64,000 nucleotides of DNA from Murimonas intestini (GTDB taxonomy: Bacteria > Bacillota > Clostridia > Lachnospirales > Lachnospiraceae), in assembly GCA_003148945.1 (NCBI GenBank), contig QGGY01000020.1, positions 1-64,000 on the forward strand, in the 5' to 3' direction. Of this stretch, positions 18,436 through 26,487 are shown in pieces. Numbering within the stretch: position 1 is the stretch's first letter; every line of letters begins with the position of its first letter. Both the position numbers and the translations under genes were made by a program. The notes below the pieces were generated by a model. The model saw only the letters and a program-made list of their open reading frames with translations, was not told where the DNA came from and ran no database searches.

Positions 18436-20418
18436 TTACACCTTGTCTATTTCTTCCAGTATTCTCTGGTATCTGTTCAGGAACTGTTTCTTCTCTTCTA
18501 CCTTAAATTCAATATCCTTCTTTTCATCAAGTGTTGCCTCTACCTGATTCTCAATCTGCCTGATATCCCCAAAAGCTGCTTCTCTCATGCCGGCCTTCAG
18601 CTTATTCAGTTCCTTGTTCAGCTGTCTCTCCATATTCTCAGTGATCTCCTTTTCCTTCTGAGCCCCTGTAAGCTGGCTCCTGTACTCTTTGATCACCTTA
18701 TTGCAGACAGTATCCTTGATCCTTGCAATAGTCCAGCCCACACCGGCAAACATGGCAACAATGCCGCCTATGATAAATGCCCCCAGCCCCACAGGGGTGA
18801 ACAGGGATGCTATCCCAAGTGCAAATCCCACAGCAAACTGGCATGTGAGGGTACGCGCCATTGCCTGTCCTCCCAGAACGCCTCCCACCAGTGCTGTCAT
18901 CCAGTCCCCCGTGAATAATGCATATACTACAGCCGCTGTCTTGGATGTACCTGAGGATAATTTTGCCTCCTGTTTCTGGAAATTCAGTCCCACCTTGATC
19001 TGCGTGATGTTATTATCCAGATTCATTGCCTGCTTTTCTATCTTTTTCCCCACTTCCTTTAATTTCTCATTGAGCTTTGGCACAAATACAGTTTTTGACC
19101 AGTCAATAGAATAATTCTCTATCTTTCTGTTAATAAAGCTGCTGAATTCATCTGTTATTGCCTGTGCAGTCTGTTTAAGCTTAAATATATTTGTATCCAC
19201 AGAGCATTCATACTCATTCTTCCACACCTCCAGCTGCCCTGATGCAGACTTTGCAAAGGATGACATGACAGGACGCATTTCCACCACAAGATTATCCAGT
19301 TCCAGATTGAAATTTTTAGTCAGCAGCTCCGCCTGGGATTTGGCATTTGCCATCTTTTGTCTGACTGCTCTGATCCTGTCCTCGAATTCCTCCAGAGGCA
19401 TATCTACAGTGTTCAGCGATTCCTTAATTGTCTGTATGGCTTCTTTGTTTACCGCTCTCATGGCCTTCTTGACAGCCTGGGTCTTTTCCAGCCCTTTCAG
19501 CTCCGCCAGGTATACTTCCAGATACCTTTCCAGATCCCTGAAGCCTGAATTTCTTAATTCCTCCATGTCATTATTCTGTTTTGCCCTGAGGGCCTGCAGG
19601 TTGCTCACCATGTGGAGGCTGTTATGTCCCAGCTGCTTTACATACTCCTTTTCAAAAAGCCTGCTGTGAGGTTCCAGGTTTCTTGTCATAACCTGTTTAA
19701 ATTCCCGTATTTCCTCCTCATCCCCGTCCGCGTTTCCCATGAGCATATCATAATAAGTGACTACAAAAACAGGCATCTCAAATCCCCTGTTATTTAAGTC
19801 CTCCAGTGTCTCTTTATCTATCTTGGTATAACAGTGAAGAGCGCTCATGCAATAAATGATTGCATCTGCTGAAGGAATATATTCCTTTGTCACCTGGTCA
19901 TGGCTTGTAGGGTCATTGAGTCCCGGGGAATCAATCACTTCCACTCCATCCTTTAAAATATCAAGGGGCCATGTGACAACTATCTTTTCAAAGGGAGTAT
20001 CTATGGTGTCCCCAACCTTTACATTCTGGCTCTCCTTATGGTTGATAAGGCAGTACTTCTTCAGATCCTTCAGCTCTATATTAAACGGAGAATCTCCTCC
20101 CTTCCACCTGCCCTTTCTGGGGTAAATGGTAATGCTCTTATTCTGGGAATACCGTATGATTGTAATAATAGCCGTGGCCGGCAGAGCTTTTGTGGGCAGG
20201 ATATTTTCACCTAATAATGCATTTACCATGCTCGATTTTCCTGAGCTGAAAGCTCCCATAACCATGATCCTGAAGGTGTTGGATGAATTTTTCTTCTTCA
20301 GCTCTTCTATTTTTTTATGCAGATCCTCCCTGGTACCCAGATAATCTATGATGCCCTCCTGAGTGTCCAGCATTCCGTTTAATTTTCTTACTTCTTCTTT
20401 GTACTTCGTAAAATCCAT
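18436..20418 (-). CDS. dynamin-like GTPase 3 of the island
   Basis: 660 residues from the ATG at 20418, preferred over 20469 because a GGGGG-containing ribosome site precedes it and the longer form would overlap the upstream gene. G1 is GAFSSGKSS (55-63), G3 DSPGLND (163-169), and a G4-like TYYD lies near 226. A long helical middle region with coiled-coil character follows. A hydrophobic pair of segments (about 512-590) fits the membrane paddle of bacterial dynamin-like proteins, and the C-terminus is again coiled coil. Such proteins bind and reshape or fuse membranes; several have been tied to phage defence or membrane repair. Confidence 0.85.
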   Translation of the reverse strand: MDFTKYKEEVRKLNGMLDTQEGIIDYLGTREDLHKKIEELKKKNSSNTFRIMVMGAFSSGKSSMVNALLGENILPTKALPATAIITIIRYSQNKSITIYPRKGRWKGGDSPFNIELKDLKKYCLINHKESQNVKVGDTIDTPFEKIVVTWPLDILKDGVEVIDSPGLNDPTSHDQVTKEYIPSADAIIYCMSALHCYTKIDKETLEDLNNRGFEMPVFVVTYYDMLMGNADGDEEEIREFKQVMTRNLEPHSRLFEKEYVKQLGHNSLHMVSNLQALRAKQNNDMEELRNSGFRDLERYLEVYLAELKGLEKTQAVKKAMRAVNKEAIQTIKESLNTVDMPLEEFEDRIRAVRQKMANAKSQAELLTKNFNLELDNLVVEMRPVMSSFAKSASGQLEVWKNEYECSVDTNIFKLKQTAQAITDEFSSFINRKIENYSIDWSKTVFVPKLNEKLKEVGKKIEKQAMNLDNNITQIKVGLNFQKQEAKLSSGTSKTAAVVYALFTGDWMTALVGGVLGGQAMARTLTCQFAVGFALGIASLFTPVGLGAFIIGGIVAMFAGVGWTIARIKDTVCNKVIKEYRSQLTGAQKEKEITENMERQLNKELNKLKAGMREAAFGDIRQIENQVEATLDEKKDIEFKVEEKKQFLNRYQRILEEIDKV

Positions 20419-20434
20419 TCTCTTACCCCCATGT

Positions 20435-21976
20435 CTATTCAGATACGTAATGTCCGAGAAGCTCTTCACACCTTTTTATGAGGCTGTTTAATTCCCTGCG
20501 CCTCTTCACCAGCTCTTTGCTTCCCGTTTCTTCATCATTGGCCAGAGCGATCTGGTTCTGTTTTATTTCCAGCAGCATGCTCTCATAGATATAATTGATC
20601 ATTTCTTTTACAGCCTGGGCGTTCTGCTGGTAACACTCATTCACATGATTCTCTATTTCTTTGGTGAGAGCCTCCAGCTGTTCTTTTTCATTTATATTTT
20701 CTGTCAGCGCCCAGGCTCCCGTACCCAGCACTGCAGCCGCCCCGAGAAATTTGCCGCCCACTGATGCCATGATCCCTCCCACTGCCAGAGACACAGGTGC
20801 AAATAAAATGCTCCCGGCCACCCCGGCAGTGCTTACGGCAAAGGCTCCTATAGCCAGCTTCTTTCTTTTTCCAAATTTTTCACTTACCTCGTTATCCTCA
20901 ACTTCCGGGTTAGTAAACTCTGCCTCCCCGTGTTCATCTGTCAGGCTCAATTTTATAGAAAACTTTTTTTCGGCCTCATCTATGATCCACTTTCTGTCAT
21001 TCTCTATTGTCCTACAGAGATAACCATTTATCTCATCTGCATACAGCCTGTTGTGCCTGTCAAGCTCTGCCGGAAACCTTCTGTACCACCACTCTTTCTT
21101 AGAGGATGCCCTCTTCATGGATTCAGCCAGCTTTTCAGCCGCCTGCTCACCTGCCTTTTTTACCTGTTCCATAGCCTGCTTTGTCAGATCCAGCTGCCTC
21201 TCTTTTAATTCTGTCTGTATCCTGCTCCATTCCAGAAGTTCCTTCTCCTGCTCATCCTTCTGTTTTTCCTGCTCTTTTATATCTTCCTTTTCCTCTTCTG
21301 AGAGCTTTCTGCCCTGTTCTGCCAGACTTTCTTCAATCGTTTTCAGCAGATATATCCCCATCAGGAAAATTTTGACCTCCCTGTCCTCCTCATCTGTAGA
21401 TGTTTTTTCCAGGAGGTCTTCTCTTAATTTATTTTTATCCTGACCATCCAGGATTATGATGTCCGGTGCGTTCCCTATCTGTGCCAGGTTATCTTTTATG
21501 TATTCCAGTACCTCTTCTCTTTCCTGTTCTTCTACAAGATCCATCTTTCCCACTGCCGCCGTGACAGGAATACCATGTGAAATACATATTTGAAGAGCCT
21601 TCAGGTCTTCTGCTGATACTGGCGCCACCCCCGTCACCAAATAGATCACACTGTCCACATCCCAGATAACAGAATAGAAATTATCCTTTTCCAGATAAAC
21701 CTCATATGGCAGCTCCAGCCAGTCATTCTCTTCCCCCTGGATCAGAACAGGCTCCTTTTCCTCTGAAGGCAGCATAGATACGGGAGCTATGTCCTTTTTC
21801 ATAAGCATGTTGATAAGTGTACTCTTTCCCGAATTGTCACCCCCTGTGACTGCGATCAGCTTCCTGCTGCCGTTTCTGATCTTTCCGGCCTTTTCTTCAA
21901 ACTCCTTCCAGAGTCCGCTGCATCCGGCATCTTTTGCCAGTTTCTCCAGATCTTTAAAAAATTTTTCTTGTGCCAT
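20435..21976 (-). CDS. dynamin-like GTPase 2 of the island (degenerate G motifs)
   Basis: 513 residues. G1 is GGDNSGKST (45-53), but no G3 'DxPG' is present: the matching place reads IWDVDSVIYLV. A G4-like GKMDLVE is visible near 145. A Glu/Lys/Gln-rich coiled coil (about 215-285) and a hydrophobic hairpin of about 50 residues (near 370-425) make the dynamin-like layout clear. With the shortened GTPase domain it may act as the partner of the two longer GTPases, as in two-component bacterial dynamins. Start at 21976 lies 21 bp after the previous stop. Confidence 0.72.
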   Translation of the reverse strand: MAQEKFFKDLEKLAKDAGCSGLWKEFEEKAGKIRNGSRKLIAVTGGDNSGKSTLINMLMKKDIAPVSMLPSEEKEPVLIQGEENDWLELPYEVYLEKDNFYSVIWDVDSVIYLVTGVAPVSAEDLKALQICISHGIPVTAAVGKMDLVEEQEREEVLEYIKDNLAQIGNAPDIIILDGQDKNKLREDLLEKTSTDEEDREVKIFLMGIYLLKTIEESLAEQGRKLSEEEKEDIKEQEKQKDEQEKELLEWSRIQTELKERQLDLTKQAMEQVKKAGEQAAEKLAESMKRASSKKEWWYRRFPAELDRHNRLYADEINGYLCRTIENDRKWIIDEAEKKFSIKLSLTDEHGEAEFTNPEVEDNEVSEKFGKRKKLAIGAFAVSTAGVAGSILFAPVSLAVGGIMASVGGKFLGAAAVLGTGAWALTENINEKEQLEALTKEIENHVNECYQQNAQAVKEMINYIYESMLLEIKQNQIALANDEETGSKELVKRRRELNSLIKRCEELLGHYVSE

Positions 21977-21997
21977 TTAATTTCTCCTTTCACAATC

Positions 21998-23935
21998 TTA
22001 TCTGCTTCTTTTCCATTGCTCCAGATTCATTTTCAGTCTCCTTATTTCTTCTTTTATTTCCTCCTTTTCACTTTTTTCCTTCATCACCGCTGCTTTTTGG
22101 GATTCTATATTTCCCACTATCTGATCGTATACAGACTGATACCTCTTCTCTAACTGATCCTTATAAGCGGCCAGTCTGTTACTCTGCTCTGTAACAGCGC
22201 TGTTCACATTTTCAATAAGCAGCGCTTCTATTTTATCCGCAATCTCAGGAAGAGCTGCCGAGAAACTGTTCAGGACTTTTGTCCTGCTGCTTTCCACAAA
22301 CAGTGAATCTCCTCCCACTATTCCAAGAAACAGGCCTCCCACAGCAAGCAGAGGACCTCCCACTATGAGCCCTACGCCTATTCCAATGCCTGCCGCCCAT
22401 TTATCTCTTGAATTTGCATTTTTATTTTCCTGTTTCTGTACATCAGTTATGGCATTTCCAATGAGGCTGTTTATCACTGATACATCTGATCCGGCATGGC
22501 GGCCTTGTACCTCATTTTCTGCTTCTGCCCCTATGGTCCCATAATATTTTATGAGAATTTCATCCAGTTCTTTTTTCAGCTCCAGAGTCTTCTTACCGGC
22601 CAGGTCACAGTAGTACTCTGCCCTTCCTATCATTCCCTGACTGCTTTCCGTCACAGCTGCATTTAATCCTTTTTCGTTCTGTACATACTTTGTGATATCC
22701 AGCCTTTTCTTTCGTTTGGCCAACTCCTCTCTCACCTTTGCCACGGCCTGTACCTTCATGGCCTCCTTATCGTCAGACAGGCTTTTCTTAAACTGCTTTT
22801 TGACAGCTCTTATTTTCCATTCCCTCTCTTTATAGCTTTCATCCAGGGTACGCCTAAGGTTGGGTACAGACGCTTCACGCAGCCTGCTCTCTTTTTGGGT
22901 TATCTCCTCCATCTTCAGATCTACTGTCTTATTCATTTCCTGAAGCAGGTTATCCAGCAGCCCTGCAGTCCGTTCAGCCAGGATACGTTCCCGTTTTTTT
23001 CTCAGATTGTCCATGAGCTGTTCTTCTGCTTTCTGAAACTTACTTCTCCAGTATTCATCTTTACCTGCCCTTCCGGCTGAGCACGAAAGCAGGAAGGGAT
23101 CTTTCAGATGAAATTTATTTTTTATCTTCTCACGTGCAAACTCAGTAATTTCTTCTCTCTCACCCTCCTGTACCCTGTCCATCATAGTGATCATCAGCAC
23201 AGCATGCTTCATAAACCTGGCTGCGTTCTTATTCAGAAAATCCTCAAATGTCTGCGTATACACAGAATCCGCCGGAAAAAGTATAAGGACCGTATCAGCT
23301 ATATCCTCCAGTATCTTCCTGGTACGCATTTCGTGTTCAGAACTGTCCTTTTTTCCCGGATTAACTCCCGGTGTGTCTATAATGACCATTTTTTCAGGAA
23401 GGCTGTTCCTGGGGAGGAATATTTCTATCTTTTCCATTTTCTTGACAGCATCCTCCACGGTAGTCATGTATGCCAGTATATCCTCAAGCTTCTCAGGAAA
23501 CTGAAGATGCTCGTTATACTCTATCCAGGACCTTCCGTCTTTTGAAAGGGTCTTATACAGGCCGGGGCCTGTCTCTTTATATGCTTCCACCACAGTCTTC
23601 CCGCCATCTTCCCATATTTTTATAAAATAGCCCTTTCTGTCTGCCAATGCGGCACATATATAGAGATAGTCCTCTCTTCCATTAAACAGATATGCCGGCG
23701 CAGCAGTTGTCACCATAAATCCTGTTTTTAAAAGATTTCTGTGTATAAGCGTATTAATCAGAGTACTTTTGCCGGAACTGAATTCTCCTATAACTGCTAT
23801 ATTAAGTTTGGAATCCCGCTGTTTTTCCCATATACTGTTAAAATTATCCTGGAATATCCTGTTCTGTTCTTTACCAAAAACCTTCGCACTGACCAGTTCC
23901 CCGGTAGATTCAATAATTTTATTTAGTGAATACAT
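21998..23935 (-). CDS. dynamin-like GTPase 1 of the island
   Basis: 645 residues. G1 is GEFSSGKST (50-58), a G2-like Thr-Thr pair lies in MVTTAAPAYL, and G3 is DTPGVNPG (about 189-196). The middle is helical, a hydrophobic Gly-rich segment follows (about 525-560), and the C-terminus is coiled coil (about 590-640). This is the full bacterial dynamin-like layout for membrane binding and GTP-driven remodelling. It is first of three such genes and is preceded by a strong promoter with an overlapping operator-like dyad, so the trio can be transcribed without the small gene further upstream. Confidence 0.85.
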   Translation of the reverse strand: MYSLNKIIESTGELVSAKVFGKEQNRIFQDNFNSIWEKQRDSKLNIAVIGEFSSGKSTLINTLIHRNLLKTGFMVTTAAPAYLFNGREDYLYICAALADRKGYFIKIWEDGGKTVVEAYKETGPGLYKTLSKDGRSWIEYNEHLQFPEKLEDILAYMTTVEDAVKKMEKIEIFLPRNSLPEKMVIIDTPGVNPGKKDSSEHEMRTRKILEDIADTVLILFPADSVYTQTFEDFLNKNAARFMKHAVLMITMMDRVQEGEREEITEFAREKIKNKFHLKDPFLLSCSAGRAGKDEYWRSKFQKAEEQLMDNLRKKRERILAERTAGLLDNLLQEMNKTVDLKMEEITQKESRLREASVPNLRRTLDESYKEREWKIRAVKKQFKKSLSDDKEAMKVQAVAKVREELAKRKKRLDITKYVQNEKGLNAAVTESSQGMIGRAEYYCDLAGKKTLELKKELDEILIKYYGTIGAEAENEVQGRHAGSDVSVINSLIGNAITDVQKQENKNANSRDKWAAGIGIGVGLIVGGPLLAVGGLFLGIVGGDSLFVESSRTKVLNSFSAALPEIADKIEALLIENVNSAVTEQSNRLAAYKDQLEKRYQSVYDQIVGNIESQKAAVMKEKSEKEEIKEEIRRLKMNLEQWKRSR

Positions 23936-23974
23936 TTTCCTCTCTCTTTTCTTTGTCGTCTGTTTATAAATGTC

Positions 23975-24003
23975 ATTATATCGTATTACCGATTCTTTTA
24001 CAA
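23975..24003 (-). promoter_or_regulatory. promoter of the GTPase genes
   Basis: Minus strand: -35 TTGTAA (23998-24003), 17-bp spacer, -10 TATAAT (23975-23980). It overlaps the last codons of the small basic gene. The operator-like dyad ends on the first base of the -35 box, a classic place for repression. Confidence 0.72.
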
Positions 24004-24380
24004 CGTTTATACGTTATATTCAGATTTAATTTCCTTCTCCTCAGGTATAAAAAATGTGATAATTTTCCCGCCTTTCTTTCATCTCTTCCCTCGTAAATTC
24101 TAAAAAGCTCCTCCATCTCTTTCCTCCACATCCTCTGCTGCCTGTCATCTCCCAGATACAGCAGCCAGAACAGATCCTCACACTTGTACATATCGGCCTT
24201 TTCCTTCTCAAACTCTTTCATAAAATCCCTGCGTATATCTTCATAAGAAAGGTCATCTATTAATTTTTTTCTTTTTCGCAGCCTGAGGCTGCAGCAGGCA
24301 AAGGCCAGATTGTCTCCTGAGAGAGCCATATTCCAGAGCATTCTTTTCTTTTCTGTTTTTTTCCTGCGGCGCCTGTTCAT
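23976..24380 (-). CDS. small, very basic unknown protein
   Basis: 134 residues with Arg/Lys clusters at the start (RRRRKK) and near the end, and no recognised domain. The start is supported by a GGAGGAAGGA ribosome site. It is the first gene of the minus-strand run and faces away from the XRE regulator. The charge suggests nucleic-acid or acidic-membrane binding, but nothing shows it. The last codons also hold the dyad and the -35 box for the next gene. Confidence 0.5.
   Translation of the reverse strand: MNRRRRKKTEKKRMLWNMALSGDNLAFACCSLRLRKRKKLIDDLSYEDIRRDFMKEFEKEKADMYKCEDLFWLLYLGDDRQQRMWRKEMEELFRIYEGRDERKAGKLSHFLYLRRRKLNLNITYKRCKRIGNTI
24002..24019. promoter_or_regulatory. operator-like dyad, copy 1
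   Basis: AACGTTTATACGTT (24002-24015) is a dyad with arms AACGT/ACGTT around 4 bp. Read on the minus strand, the 17-mer ATATAACGTATAAACGT covers 24003-24019 and runs into the -35 box of the GTPase promoter. Copy 2 is an exact 17-mer match on the opposite strand at 24474-24490. Confidence 0.6.
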
Positions 24381-24473
24381 TCCTTCCTCCTTTAATTTAT
24401 CCTTTAGCTGCCTTTACAGCTGATAGCTTAATAATAAACCATGGATTTTTTATCCCGTCCAACTTGTTTCCGT

Positions 24474-24490
24474 ATATAACGTATAAACGT
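24474..24490. promoter_or_regulatory. operator-like dyad, copy 2
   Basis: The plus strand reads ATATAACGTATAAACGT, identical over 17 bp to the minus-strand sequence of copy 1. The arms AACGT/ACGTC keep four of five dyad base pairs. It sits in the middle of the divergent region. Confidence 0.55.
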
Positions 24491-24563
24491 CACTATTCAG
24501 ACGGTTTAATACATCTACCTTTTGGGAATAATTGTCCATATAATAATTTCAAGTAAATGCACG

Positions 24564-24579
24564 ATATAACGTTAAAGCG
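24564..24579. promoter_or_regulatory. operator-like site, copy 3 (weaker)
   Basis: The plus strand reads ATATAACGTTAAAGCG. The first nine bases match copies 1 and 2 and the rest is degenerate. It lies 54 bp before the XRE regulator start, where autoregulation would be expected. Confidence 0.4.
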
Positions 24580-24632
24580 GTATAACCAAGGATAACTGCC
24601 GATATGGCAAGATTAGAAAAGAGAAAAAAATT

Positions 24633-24956
24633 ATGGAAGATTTTAACCCGATTTCCAGGATAAATGAGCTTTGCCGGGAACGCAGATGGTCGTTGTACCA
24701 GCTGGCAAAGGCTTCAGAGATACCATACTCCACTTTAAACACTATGATAAACAAGGCCAATATGCCAACTATTGCAACACTGAAAAAGCTCTGTCTGGGC
24801 TTTGGCATTTCAATGGCTGAATTTTTTGAGCCTGACCAGAATTTTTCCGGCCTGACAGATGATCAGATAAAATGTCTGAGTCTCTGGAACAGAATGACAG
24901 TCCATGATAAGGAGCTGGTCATTGCCTACATGAAAGGCAGGCTGGGAGAAACGTAA
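24633..24956 (+). CDS. XRE-family transcriptional regulator
   Basis: 107 residues. Residues about 8-66 form a clear XRE helix-turn-helix (LYQLAKASEIPYSTLNTM), ending in LKKLCLGFGISMAEFFE, typical of short clostridial repressors. A C-terminal helix pair follows. The ribosome site is weak. It is divergent from the island operon with the dyad sites between, so it is the obvious candidate to bind them and control itself and the GTPase genes. A strong terminator follows directly. Confidence 0.88.
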   Translation: MEDFNPISRINELCRERRWSLYQLAKASEIPYSTLNTMINKANMPTIATLKKLCLGFGISMAEFFEPDQNFSGLTDDQIKCLSLWNRMTVHDKELVIAYMKGRLGET

Positions 24957-24970
24957 ATAATGAGAACAAA

Positions 24971-25025
24971 AGAAGAGCGGATCTTTACAGGAACTTATTT
25001 TATCCCCGTAAAGATCCGCTCTTCT
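24971..25025. terminator. bidirectional terminator
   Basis: A perfect 18-bp stem (24971-24988 with 25008-25025) and a 19-base loop, between the XRE regulator and rhaM, which converge here. Flanking T-rich sequence on the plus side and T-rich complement on the minus side are short but present. It separates the island from the sugar operon. Confidence 0.8.
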
Positions 25026-25033
25026 CTCTTAAT

Positions 25034-25348
25034 TTAGTCCAGATGGAATACTGTCTTCAAGTCAATTGTCACCGGGCTGTTGTCAGGATTTGTCTCCATG
25101 ATATCAGCCATATAATCCCACCATTTCCTGTTGATAGCCGTATCTGCACCCTTTGCCCACAGCTCTTCATCTTCGATTTCAATATAGCCGAACAGCGTGA
25201 GTGTCTCCCTGTCCAGAAAAATCGTATAATTTTTTCCGCCATGTTCATGGATCATATCCTTCATCTCAGGCCACAGCAGGTTATGGCGTCTCTCATATTC
25301 TTCCTCCTGACCCGGGAAGAGTTTCATCTTGAATCCCTTTACCATCAC
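25034..25348 (-). CDS. rhaM: L-rhamnose mutarotase
   Basis: 104 residues, the usual family length. It interconverts the alpha and beta anomers of L-rhamnose (some relatives also act on L-fucose) in the cytoplasm. Family stretches visible: MKLFPGQEEEYERRH with the Tyr and His region of the active site, LLWPEM, and INRKWWDYMADIM near the C-terminus. It is the last gene of the sugar run; whether it serves rhamnose or fucose here is open, since both sugars fit the neighbours. Confidence 0.9.
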   Translation of the reverse strand: MMVKGFKMKLFPGQEEEYERRHNLLWPEMKDMIHEHGGKNYTIFLDRETLTLFGYIEIEDEELWAKGADTAINRKWWDYMADIMETNPDNSPVTIDLKTVFHLD

Positions 25349-25414
25349 TAAATCCTCCTTCTGCTCTCATATGTTAATATAAGTTATTTTACATCAACAT
25401 ACAATTTAAAGCAA

Positions 25415-26476
25415 CTATGCATCACCTTCCTCTGCCTTATATAATACGATTTCGTCCGTTTCCCTGTTGGCTGCCAGTATATATGTGCTGCCCCCGTATT
25501 CATAACAGAGGACATTTGCCGCTCCCGCATCTGTATCCAGCACATCAGCCTTAAATTCACCCTGGACGCCTGACCGCCAGGAGAACATGAGAAGCTTCCT
25601 GCTGCCCTTCCTGTGCCCGATCAAAGCCGATGGCCGGCCGCATACCATACCTGCCCAGATGGCATGGGCAAATTCCGCTTTCTCACTGTACGTGTATACT
25701 TTTTTATAGGAGTTGGCGGCCTCCCTGTAAATACATACTGTGTCTCCATGGAACGGTTCAATTGTGACCATTTCATCACTGCCGTCTCCGTCCAGGTCAG
25801 CAAATGTCATATCACTTGCGGGAAGGTCTGTCAGCTGTCTGATCCTCCACTCTCCCTGGCCCTCTCCTGGCGGAAGAAACTGAAAGATGCCCTGCTCTGC
25901 GGCTATCACTGCGCATGTGGATCCGTTCACACTTCCCTGGTAGTAGCCGTGGTTTTTCAGAAGTCCTTCTTTTAATACCTTCATTTCTAACTGATTGTCC
26001 TCACTGCAGACTGTCAGGTCTTCAGGAAGTTCACACGCATACACCTTTCCCGGATAAGACCAGTCATCCTTGTAATCTCTCCCGGAACACAGAGTGGCTG
26101 CTATAAGATAATGCTTTTTACCGCTGCTGAGAATTCCGAATCTGTGTACATGAGGCAAAAATTTAATTACCGATGTCTTCCATCCTCCCTCCGGGGCGGG
26201 CCTACACAGAATGATCCTGGCCTTCTTTGAGTCATTTGGAGAGTAGAATTCCCTTGTAGCCAGGAACCATCCGTCTGTATCCGGCACCTGAACCATAGAC
26301 ATTGTGCCGCTTGGCCCCTTCCACACAGTTTCCTCATAATTCCCCTGCATATCCATCATGATACAGTCATCCGTCTTCTCTGCCGCCACCAGCATATGGT
26401 GTTTTCCTCTGTAAAAAAGCGGCGCTATGGAATAACATTTTTCCATCTCAAATACTGTCTTTTTCTCTACCTTCAT
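25415..26476 (-). CDS. FG-GAP/VCBS-like beta-propeller protein, function unknown
   Basis: 353 residues, no signal peptide. Repeating beta-strand units and one clear FG-GAP-like calcium-type loop, DLDGDGSDEM (about 221-230), point to a beta propeller. Such repeats are usually found outside cells, so a cytoplasmic copy in a sugar operon is odd. It lies 11 bp after the UlaG-like lactonase gene and is probably cotranscribed. A carbohydrate-binding or lactonase-like role is conceivable but not shown. Confidence 0.6.
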   Translation of the reverse strand: MKVEKKTVFEMEKCYSIAPLFYRGKHHMLVAAEKTDDCIMMDMQGNYEETVWKGPSGTMSMVQVPDTDGWFLATREFYSPNDSKKARIILCRPAPEGGWKTSVIKFLPHVHRFGILSSGKKHYLIAATLCSGRDYKDDWSYPGKVYACELPEDLTVCSEDNQLEMKVLKEGLLKNHGYYQGSVNGSTCAVIAAEQGIFQFLPPGEGQGEWRIRQLTDLPASDMTFADLDGDGSDEMVTIEPFHGDTVCIYREAANSYKKVYTYSEKAEFAHAIWAGMVCGRPSALIGHRKGSRKLLMFSWRSGVQGEFKADVLDTDAGAANVLCYEYGGSTYILAANRETDEIVLYKAEEGDA

Positions 26477-26487
26477 AAGAGTCCCTC

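Larger units (their letters stand above)
24381..24632. promoter_or_regulatory. divergent control region of the island
   Basis: 252 bp between the small basic gene (minus) and the XRE regulator (plus), with no coding region. It contains dyad copies 2 and 3. It also has a minus-strand candidate -35 TTGGAC with a poor TTTATT at 18 bp, and a plus-strand TATAAT (24539-24544) without a good -35. The exact start sites cannot be set from sequence. Confidence 0.5.

Noticed and set aside
24572-24808. 78-residue minus-strand frame opposite the XRE gene
   Set aside because: Shadow of the XRE coding region; no ribosome site and no recognisable domain.
7328-24956. Integrative element or prophage
   Set aside because: No integrase, transposase, phage structural gene, or flanking direct repeat was seen at the island ends.
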